A program made the translations under genes and the position numbers. This document shows positions 7,277-13,843 of a stretch of DNA of 23,226 nucleotides, piece by piece. The notes beneath the pieces are model-generated. The model ran no database searches. It was given only the letters and a program-made list of their open reading frames with translations, and was not told where the DNA came from. The DNA comes from a virus. Position 1 is the first letter of the stretch; each line of letters starts with the position of its first letter. The stretch is taken from IMG/VR virus record IMGVR_UViG_3300044293_000648, positions 1 to 23,226 of that record. One strand, written 5' to 3'.

Positions 7277-7554
7277 GCTTTGGCTCGGTGGTGCGCGAGA
7301 AGCGCCAGGCGCTGGCGATCAGCCTGAACGACTTCTCTGAGCGGCTCGGCGTGTCGCCGGCCTATTGGTCGCGGATCGAACGTGACCAGGAGAAGCCACC
7401 GCGCGATGACCTCATCGAGAAGGCGGCGGCGATCCTCGGCGTGCGGCTGGATGATCTGTTCGTCGAGGCTGAGCGGCTGCCGCCCGATATGCGCAAGGAC
7501 ATGGCCAAGGTGGTGCAGGCGTATCGGCGGCTGCGGGCCGTCGGACGGGGATAG
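7273..7554 (+). CDS. XRE-family helix-turn-helix repressor
   Basis: A 93-aa protein starting with GTG that overlaps the ImmA stop (GTGA). Residues 5-60 form a typical XRE/Cro-CI helix-turn-helix domain: SVVREKRQALAISLNDFSERL, then GVSPAYWSRIERDQEKPP, then LIEKAAAILGV. The C-terminal tail (RLPPDMRKDMAKVVQAYRRL) is short and may be the dimerisation or cleavage segment. The pairing with an upstream-coupled ImmA protease suggests a derepression switch for the mobile element. The divergent region at 6263-6517 is the obvious operator site. The start is set by the overlap and by alignment of the HTH domain. Confidence 0.9.
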   Translation: MSFGSVVREKRQALAISLNDFSERLGVSPAYWSRIERDQEKPPRDDLIEKAAAILGVRLDDLFVEAERLPPDMRKDMAKVVQAYRRLRAVGRG

Positions 7555-7556
7555 CG

Positions 7557-8231
7557 ATGGCCCCACGCGTTCTGCGCAAGCCCTGCTATGCCTTGGCCGA
7601 GATCTGCACCCGCTGGGGCGTGACGGAGGCGGACCTGGCGAACTTCGCCCTTGCCGATGAGCTGGTCCTGTCGGCGATGGTTGTGCGCCAGCCGATAGAG
7701 GAGGGCGCCGTCGAGGAGGTCGACCCCCGCCAGTTGGCGCACCTCCCGGAGCGCCATCATTGGTTCAGCGGCGGCGTCGAGCTCTGGGCGCAGGATGCCT
7801 GGCAGATCGTTATCGTCGGCAGCAGTAGGGTGACGAGCTTTCGCGCGGCGCAGAATCGATATCGCCGGGTGTGGGCGCCGGACGACGAGGCCGCGGAGGT
7901 TGTGCTGACCCGCGATCGCCTCGTTGTGATGCATGCGGAACTCATCCGGTTCGAGGCGGCACAGGGCGGTGACGTCGAGGTGCTCCGGCCAGCCGCTGGA
8001 CCTGCGTCGCCGCGCGGCGCCCCCGCGCGCTACGATTGGGATGCCTTCTGGTGCGAGCTGGCGGTGATGCTGCAAGTCGAGGGCATGCCGCCGACGCAGG
8101 CGGCTGTCATCCGCCGCATGGAGGCCTGGTTCGCCGAGCGTGGGCAGTTCCCGGATCCCAGCACGGTCAAGCGCAAGGTGGCGCTGCTGTGGCGACATCA
8201 CGCGGAAGCGCTCGCCCGCCCCGCCGCGTGA
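7557..8231 (+). CDS. Hypothetical protein, mobile-element associated
   Basis: A 224-aa protein of unknown function, starting 2 nt after the XRE stop with GGGGAT just upstream. The N-terminal 60 residues (YALAEICTRWGVTEADLANFALADEL) read like a small helical HTH-type segment that may match DNA or a protein partner. The C-terminal 65 residues (YDWDAFWCELAVMLQVEGMP, then AAVIRRMEAWFAERGQFPDPSTVKRKVALLW) form a helical domain with a conserved Trp/Phe pattern that I have seen in alphaproteobacterial element proteins without a named function. Position within the immA-xre cluster suggests a regulatory role. No enzyme motifs are apparent. Confidence 0.75.
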   Translation: MAPRVLRKPCYALAEICTRWGVTEADLANFALADELVLSAMVVRQPIEEGAVEEVDPRQLAHLPERHHWFSGGVELWAQDAWQIVIVGSSRVTSFRAAQNRYRRVWAPDDEAAEVVLTRDRLVVMHAELIRFEAAQGGDVEVLRPAAGPASPRGAPARYDWDAFWCELAVMLQVEGMPPTQAAVIRRMEAWFAERGQFPDPSTVKRKVALLWRHHAEALARPAA

Positions 8232-8252
8232 GACGCCCCGCGAAGCGCGCGG

Positions 8253-8270
8253 GTAGGACCTGGTATGAGC
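8253..8270 (+). repeat. 18-bp inverted-repeat copy 2 (translation start of the 8265 gene)
   Basis: The plus strand reads GTAGGACCTGGTATGAGC, identical to the minus strand at 5650-5633. It covers the ribosome-binding site, start codon and second codon of the small recombinase-cassette gene. The coding sequences diverge immediately after this block. Confidence 0.85.
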
Positions 8271-8486
8271 GCCCGGTCCAGTCAGATGATCATCAACCAG
8301 CACCTCCCGCCGCATCTGCGCGAGGTCTGTTCCATCCTGGCGCGCGGCCTGGTGCGGCTGCGCAGCCGCGCTGCTGAAGACGATGCGCAGGATGCCGAGA
8401 TAGCTCGGGGCGCGGGAGACGTTCGCCTACACTCCACCGCCCACCAGCGCCTGCATGCGAACCCCAACAGGAAGGGACTCGCATGA
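8265..8486 (+). CDS. Small conserved protein of the DUF2924/recombinase cassette
   Basis: A 73-aa protein: HLPPHLREVCSILARGLVRLRSRA, an acidic linker, then DVRLHSTAHQRLHANP. Similar small proteins, recalled rather than searched, precede DUF2924 genes and large serine recombinases in alphaproteobacteria. The stop overlaps the DUF2924 start by 4 nt (ATGA), giving translational coupling. The ribosome-binding site AGGA and the start codon lie in an 18-nt sequence (8253-8270) shared with the 5638 gene on the opposite strand. Function is unknown; an accessory role in recombination is an inference from the strict neighbourhood. Confidence 0.75.
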   Translation: MSARSSQMIINQHLPPHLREVCSILARGLVRLRSRAAEDDAQDAEIARGAGDVRLHSTAHQRLHANPNRKGLA

Positions 8487-8983
8487 CCAGACGATCCACC
8501 GCCGCGACCGCGCCGGCGCCCACCATCCAGAAGATCCCGCCGACGCAGGTGCTAGGGCGGCTCGCCGCGCTGCAGGCAGCGCCCACCGCGGACCTGAAGC
8601 AGCAGTGGCGGGAGCTCTTCGGCAAGGAGCCGCCGCCCTGGAACCGGGCCTACATCCAAAGCCGGCTGGCGTATCGCATCCAGGAGCTCGCCTATGGCGG
8701 GCTGAAGCCCGAGACGGTCGATCGGCTGGTGGCTTTGGGCGAACAGTTGGACGGCGGCAACGTCGTGCTGCGCCGCATCCGGGCCGACAGCCGGCCGCTG
8801 GCCGGCACCCGCCTTATCCGGGAATGGCAGGGCGTGCAGCACGTGGTCACCGTTCGCGCCGATGACTTCGAGTACGAGGGCCGACCCTATCGCTCGCTCT
8901 CCGCCATCGCGCGGCACATCACCGGCACGCGCTGGAACGGCTGGACCTTCTTCGGCCTGCGCCAGCCGGGCGGTAGTGCATGA
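8483..8983 (+). CDS. DUF2924 domain protein
   Basis: A 166-aa protein of the DUF2924 family. The signature region spans about residues 18-78 (VLGRLAALQAAPTADLKQQW, RELFGKEPPPWNRAYIQSRL, AYRIQELAYGGL). A beta-rich C-terminus follows (GTRLIREWQGVQHVVTVRAD, DFEYEGRPYRSLSAIARHIT), ending in GTRWNGWTFFGLR. The ITGTRWNGWTFFGL segment resembles the SAM-like or RAMA-type domain found in proteins acting on DNA. The gene is coupled at both ends (8483-8486 and 8980-8983 overlaps). Because it almost always precedes a large serine recombinase, it is a reasonable candidate for a recombination accessory or directionality protein, but this is not established. Confidence 0.85.
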   Translation: MTRRSTAATAPAPTIQKIPPTQVLGRLAALQAAPTADLKQQWRELFGKEPPPWNRAYIQSRLAYRIQELAYGGLKPETVDRLVALGEQLDGGNVVLRRIRADSRPLAGTRLIREWQGVQHVVTVRADDFEYEGRPYRSLSAIARHITGTRWNGWTFFGLRQPGGSA

Positions 8984-10329
8984 AGGCGCGCGCCACCACA
9001 ACGGCGATGCCGGCCACCACGCAGAAGCTGCGCTGCGCGGTCTACACGCGGAAGAGCACCGACGAGGGCTTGGACAAGGAGTTCAACACCCTCGACGCGC
9101 AGCGCGACGCCTGCGAGGCGTACATCACCAGCCAACGCGCCGAGGGCTGGGCGCTGGTGCGCGATCGCTACGACGACGGCGGCTTCTCCGGCGGCACGTT
9201 GGAGCGGCCGGCGCTGCAGCGGCTCCTGCGCGATATCCAGGCCGACCTGGTCGACGTGATCGTGGTCTACAAGATTGATCGCCTCAGCCGCTCGCTGATG
9301 GATTTCGCCAAGCTGGTCGAGGTGATGGACGCGCATGGCGTCACCTTTGTGTCCGTGACGCAGAGCTTCAACACGACCACCAGCATGGGCCGGTTGACAC
9401 TGAACATCCTACTCAGCTTCGCGCAGTTCGAGCGCGAGGTAATCGGCGAGCGCATCCGCGACAAATTCGCAGCGTCGCGGGCGCGAGGGATGTGGATGGG
9501 CGGCAAGGTGCCGCTCGGCTACGACGTCGTAGCCCGCAAGCTGGTGGTGAATGAGGACGAGGCGCCGCGGGTGCGCCGGGTGTTCGAGATCTTCGCCGAG
9601 ACGGGATCCGGCATCGAGACGGTGGCGCGCCTACGGGCTGAAGGCGCCACCAGCAAGTCCGGGCGACCGCTCGACAAGGGTGATATCTACAAGCTGCTGA
9701 ACAACCGAACCTATGTCGGCGAGGCCGCGCACAAGGGGCAGGTCTATCCAGGCGAGCACCAGGCGATCGTGTCGCGGGAGCTCTGGGACCGGGCGCACGC
9801 GGTGCTGCAGATCAGTCCGCGCGTGCGGGCAAACCAGAACCGGGCGCAGACGCCAGCGCTGCTGAAGGGGCTGATCTTCGGGGTGGACGGGCGGGCACTG
9901 TCGCCGACCCACGCGCGGAAGAACGGCCGGCTCTACCGCTACTACGTGGCCCAGCGCGTCCTGAAGGGTCATGCCGGCAGGGACGACGCCATCGTGCGCC
10001 GGGTGTCGGCGGCGGAGATCGAGGCCGCGGTGGTGGACCAGGTGCGGGCGCTGCTGCGCCAACCGGAGATCGTGGTCGGCACCTGGCGCGCGGCGCGGGT
10101 GGAGGCGCCTGACCTGACCGAGGGCGAGGTTCAGGATGCGCTGCATCGGCTCGACCCGCTTTGGGAACATCTATTCCCAGCGGAGCAGGCGCGCATTGTG
10201 CGTTCGCTGGTCGAGCGTGTGGTGGTTGTCCCCGCCGGCGCGGACATTCGGCTGCGGCTGGACGGGCTCGGCAGCCTCGTCCGCGATCTGACCGCGATTC
10301 GGCCCGATGCGCTGAGGGCGGCGGCATGA
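8980..10329 (+). CDS. Large serine recombinase (site-specific integrase)
   Basis: A 449-aa resolvase/invertase-family recombinase. The catalytic domain spans about residues 18-165, with the nucleophile S26 in YTRKSTDEG, the conserved segment YKIDRLSRS (97-105, R101 and R104) and the helix FAQFEREVIGERIRDK (147-162). A recombinase domain (about 175-280, PLGYDV to WDRAHAVLQ) follows. The region that is usually a Cys4 zinc ribbon reads LLKGLIFGVDGRALSP (294-309), with no cysteines. This cysteine-free form is, as I recall, usual for the DUF2924-linked subfamily. The start overlaps the DUF2924 stop and the end overlaps the next gene. It likely integrates and excises the element; the att site it uses is not visible. 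Confidence 0.93.
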   Translation: MKARATTTAMPATTQKLRCAVYTRKSTDEGLDKEFNTLDAQRDACEAYITSQRAEGWALVRDRYDDGGFSGGTLERPALQRLLRDIQADLVDVIVVYKIDRLSRSLMDFAKLVEVMDAHGVTFVSVTQSFNTTTSMGRLTLNILLSFAQFEREVIGERIRDKFAASRARGMWMGGKVPLGYDVVARKLVVNEDEAPRVRRVFEIFAETGSGIETVARLRAEGATSKSGRPLDKGDIYKLLNNRTYVGEAAHKGQVYPGEHQAIVSRELWDRAHAVLQISPRVRANQNRAQTPALLKGLIFGVDGRALSPTHARKNGRLYRYYVAQRVLKGHAGRDDAIVRRVSAAEIEAAVVDQVRALLRQPEIVVGTWRAARVEAPDLTEGEVQDALHRLDPLWEHLFPAEQARIVRSLVERVVVVPAGADIRLRLDGLGSLVRDLTAIRPDALRAAA

Positions 10330-10724
10330 CTGCCGCCACCAGCATCACGGTCAGGGTGCCGCTGGCAATCCGCCACCGGCGGGGCCGAAAGACCGTCGTG
10401 ACGCCGATGGCAGATGGCGCAGCGCCGGTCACCACGAAGGCCGACCCGGCGTTGGTGAAGGCTTTGGCCAGGGCTTTCCGCTATCAGCGGATGCTGGACG
10501 AGGGGCGCTACGCCTCGATCACCGAGATGGCTGCGGCGGAGCGAATCGAGCGGGGGTACCTGGGGTCCCTGCTGCGCCTGACCCTCCTGGCGCCCGACCT
10601 CGTAACCAACGCCGTCGATGGGCGGCAACCGCCCTCGGTAGCCCTGGCCGCCCTATTGGAACCATTTCCGCTATGCTGGCGCAGCCAGGGCGAATTGTTC
10701 GGCAATGACGGGTCGGGAAAGTAA
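10326..10724 (+). CDS. HTH protein downstream of serine recombinase
   Basis: A 132-aa protein whose ATG overlaps the recombinase stop (ATGAC). After a variable basic N-terminus, residues 40-112 contain a conserved helix-turn-helix-like segment: LVKALARAFRYQRMLDEGRY, then ASITEMAAAERIERGYLGSL, then LRLTLLAPDLVTNAVDGRQP. It ends with LLEPFPLCWRSQ. This is the small ParB/KorB-like HTH protein that commonly follows recombinases of this type. A role in DNA binding at the attachment or partition site is likely but unproven. The open frame upstream of this ATG is a recombinase shadow. The restriction gene's longest frame begins inside the last 20 nt. Confidence 0.8.
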   Translation: MTAATSITVRVPLAIRHRRGRKTVVTPMADGAAPVTTKADPALVKALARAFRYQRMLDEGRYASITEMAAAERIERGYLGSLLRLTLLAPDLVTNAVDGRQPPSVALAALLEPFPLCWRSQGELFGNDGSGK

Positions 10725-10779
10725 TGGCCGCGGCCACATGGCCATTATGCGAGGGCGAAGTCCGTGGCATCTTCGGGGC

Positions 10780-13700
10780 GTGACAGGCCCCGTGATCGAC
10801 AACCCGATTCTCAACAGCCCCTTCGCGGAGCCATCCCGCCATTGGGAGCTCGACGAGAGCGGCATCCCCACTGGCACCCCGGCGCTTGGCCGGCGGCGCA
10901 GCGAATTCATCGTCCCCGTCCCCCCGCCGAAGCACAAGGTGAAGGCCCAGGCCACCCTCGACCTCGAGGACGAGTACGGTAAGCGCCAGCCGAACGACTA
11001 CATCAATGAAATCAGGGCCAAAGTCGCCCAATGGCGTTCCCTCGGCGAACAGGGCCTGCGCCCCGTCACGCCCGTCACGGCCCGCCTGCTGCGCCACTGG
11101 CGGGAACAGGGCCGGGCCCGCCCGCTCTTCTTCTGCCAGGTCGAGGCAGTCGAGACCGCCATCTGGCTGACCGAAGTCGCCCCCCGCGCCGAGACAGAGC
11201 GCCTGCGCACCCTCAATTCGGAAGCCAATCCCGACCTCCTGCGCATCGCCTTCAAGCTGGCGACCGGCGCCGGCAAGACCACCGTCATGGGGATGCTGAT
11301 CGCCTGGCAGACCCTCAACGCCGCCCGCACGCGCAATTCGACCCGCTTCACGGACGCCTTCCTGATCGTGGCCCCCGGCCTGACGGTGAGGGACCGCCTG
11401 CGCGTGCTCCACCCGTCCGACCCGTCCAACATCTACGCCGCCCTCGACATCGTGCCGCGGGAGCTGCGTGACGACCTCCAGCGCGCCCGGATCGTCATCA
11501 CCAACTTCCACGCCTTCAAGAAGCGCGAAACGCTCGAGGCGCCGAAGCTGGCGAAGGAGATCCTGGCCGGCCGCACCGGCAAGGTCGAGCGCCCCGAAAC
11601 CGACGGCCAGATGGCGCAGCGCATCTGCAAGGACCTGCTTGGCCGCAAGCGCATCATCGTCATCAACGACGAAGCCCACCACTGCTATCGCCAGAAGGTC
11701 GGCGCCGCGGATGACGCCGGCGCGAAGCTCGATGCTGAAGGCAAGGCGGAGGCCAAGAAGAACAATGCCGCCGCCCGCCTCTGGATCAGCGGCATCGAGG
11801 CGCTGCAACGCGTCGTCGGCCAGCCTGTCCTGGTGTACGACCTCTCTGCCACGCCCTTCTTCCTGCGCGGCTCAGGATACCCCGAGGGCACGCTCTTCCC
11901 CTGGGTCGTCTCCGACTTCTCCCTAATCGACGCCATCGAATGCGGCATCGTGAAGGTGCCCCGCGTGCCGGTGCAGGATCTGCCGGGTGCCGACGAGCCG
12001 GTCTATCGGCACGTCTATCGCTACATCCAGGAACATTCGGATGTGAAGCTGCCCAAGGCTGGCCGGGCCAAGCAGGGCAAGCCGCTCACGCCCGACCAGC
12101 TTCCCTCCCAGCTCACCGGCGCGCTGCAGGCGCTCTACGGCCACTACCGCCAGGTGTTCGAGAACTGGGCCAGCCGCGGCGGCAGCACACCGCCGGTCTT
12201 CATCGTGGTGTGCAACAACACAGCCACCTCGAAGCTCGTGCACGACTGGATCGCCGGCTACGAGCGCATCGAGACCGACGCCGAGGGTGCCGAGCGCCGC
12301 GTGATCGTGCCTGGCAACCTGCCGCTCTTTTCCAACGTCACGCAGGCGGGCATCGGCCAGAGCAGCATGGTGGAGCGCCCCGTCACCATCCTGATCGACA
12401 GCGAGGAACTCGAATCTGGCGAAGCCCTGTCGGACGACTTCCGCAAGCTGGCAGGCCCGGAGATTGACGCCTTCAAGCGCGAGCTCCGCGCCCGCGGTCG
12501 CCATGCGGAAGCGGAGACCATCACCGACAGCGACCTGCTGCGCGAGGTGATGAACACCGTCGGCCAGCCCGGCCGGCTGGGCGAGCCGATCCGCTGCGTG
12601 GTCTCCGTCTCCATGCTGACCGAGGGATGGGACGCGCGCACCGTCACCCATGTGCTGGGCGTCCGCGCCTTCGGCACGCAATTGCTGTGCGAGCAGGTGA
12701 TCGGGCGCGCGCTGCGCCGCGTCTCCTACGACCCGGTCGGCGTGGATGATTCCGGCAACGCCATGTTCGCGTCGGAATATGCCGAGGTGCTGGGCATCCC
12801 CTTCAGCTTCGTGCCGGCCAATTCCAAGGCCGACTACACGCCCCCGAAGAAGACCACCCAGGTCCACGCCGTGTTGCCGGAGCGCGCGGCGCTAGAGATC
12901 CGCTTCCCGCGCGTCATCGGCTACCGCACCGTTCTGCCGCCCGGCCGCATCACCGCCGCCTTCGACCCCGAAAGCCGCCTGACCATCACGCCGGAGGACG
13001 CGCCGCCCGAGGCCGTCAACGCCGCCATCATCGGCGCCGAGCACACGCTGACGCTGAACGACCTCCGCCACCAGCGCGACAGCACCATCGCCTTCCACCT
13101 GGCCGGCCACACGCTCCGCACTTGGTTCCGCGACAGCGAGGACCACCTGAAGCCCTGGCTGTTCCCGCCGCTGCTGACCATCACGCGGCGCTGGATGGCG
13201 GAATGCCTGACCTGCCTGGGCGGCACCTTCCCGGCCTACCTGCTGTGGCGCGACATCGGCGACAAGGCGGCGGAGCGCATTTTTCGGGCCTGCACACCGG
13301 AGGTGGCCGGGGCAGGGACCCTGCGCCCCATCCTCGACCCCTACAACGAAGCGGGCAGCACGCGCCATGTCAGCTTCGCCACCACCAAGACGAATTTTTG
13401 GGACCCCAACCCGGAAAAATGCCAGGTCAACCTGATCGTCTGCGATGAGAATTGGGAGGCCGCGGCGGCGCAGGCGCTGGACGGCATGCCTGAGGTGCTG
13501 CGCTACGTGAAGAACGACCGTCTCGGCTTCGAAGTGCCCTATGTGGATGGCAGCACCGAGCGTCACTACCGGCCCGACTTCATCGTGGTGGTGGATGACG
13601 GTCGCGGCCCGGATGATCCGCTGCACCTCGTGCTGGAGGTGAAGGGCCGCCAGACCGCGCAGGATGACGCGAAGTACGACACGCTTCGAAAACTCTGGGT

Positions 13701-13824
13701 GCCGGCGGTGAACGCGCTGGGGCGCTTCGGCCGCTGGGATTTTTGCCGGGTGGATGGACCCTATGGCGTGGATGAGATCATCCGGCGGCGGCTGAATGCC
13801 GACGCTCTCTCACGCGCCGCCTGA
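10780..13824 (+). CDS. BPTD_3080-family / type III Res-like restriction helicase-nuclease
   Basis: A predicted 1014-aa ATP-dependent restriction subunit. Walker A LATGAGKTTVM is centred on K166, the DEAHH box is at 297-301, LSATPFFLRG follows, and the helicase C region runs through SVSMLTEGWDARTVTHV to EQVIGRALRR (about 638-647). The C-terminus carries a PD-(D/E)XK-type nuclease: D933 in YRPDFIV, then E953 and K955 in LEVKGRQ. The conserved start in this family reads like PVIDNPILNSPF, so I favour the GTG at 10780. In-frame ATGs at 10705, 10738 and 10747 are possible and none has a strong ribosome-binding site. The cognate methyltransferase begins 19 nt after the stop. The pair would cut DNA lacking its methylation. 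Confidence 0.88.
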   Translation: MTGPVIDNPILNSPFAEPSRHWELDESGIPTGTPALGRRRSEFIVPVPPPKHKVKAQATLDLEDEYGKRQPNDYINEIRAKVAQWRSLGEQGLRPVTPVTARLLRHWREQGRARPLFFCQVEAVETAIWLTEVAPRAETERLRTLNSEANPDLLRIAFKLATGAGKTTVMGMLIAWQTLNAARTRNSTRFTDAFLIVAPGLTVRDRLRVLHPSDPSNIYAALDIVPRELRDDLQRARIVITNFHAFKKRETLEAPKLAKEILAGRTGKVERPETDGQMAQRICKDLLGRKRIIVINDEAHHCYRQKVGAADDAGAKLDAEGKAEAKKNNAAARLWISGIEALQRVVGQPVLVYDLSATPFFLRGSGYPEGTLFPWVVSDFSLIDAIECGIVKVPRVPVQDLPGADEPVYRHVYRYIQEHSDVKLPKAGRAKQGKPLTPDQLPSQLTGALQALYGHYRQVFENWASRGGSTPPVFIVVCNNTATSKLVHDWIAGYERIETDAEGAERRVIVPGNLPLFSNVTQAGIGQSSMVERPVTILIDSEELESGEALSDDFRKLAGPEIDAFKRELRARGRHAEAETITDSDLLREVMNTVGQPGRLGEPIRCVVSVSMLTEGWDARTVTHVLGVRAFGTQLLCEQVIGRALRRVSYDPVGVDDSGNAMFASEYAEVLGIPFSFVPANSKADYTPPKKTTQVHAVLPERAALEIRFPRVIGYRTVLPPGRITAAFDPESRLTITPEDAPPEAVNAAIIGAEHTLTLNDLRHQRDSTIAFHLAGHTLRTWFRDSEDHLKPWLFPPLLTITRRWMAECLTCLGGTFPAYLLWRDIGDKAAERIFRACTPEVAGAGTLRPILDPYNEAGSTRHVSFATTKTNFWDPNPEKCQVNLIVCDENWEAAAAQALDGMPEVLRYVKNDRLGFEVPYVDGSTERHYRPDFIVVVDDGRGPDDPLHLVLEVKGRQTAQDDAKYDTLRKLWVPAVNALGRFGRWDFCRVDGPYGVDEIIRRRLNADALSRAA

Positions 13825-13843
13825 ATCCGGAAGACAGCGCAGC

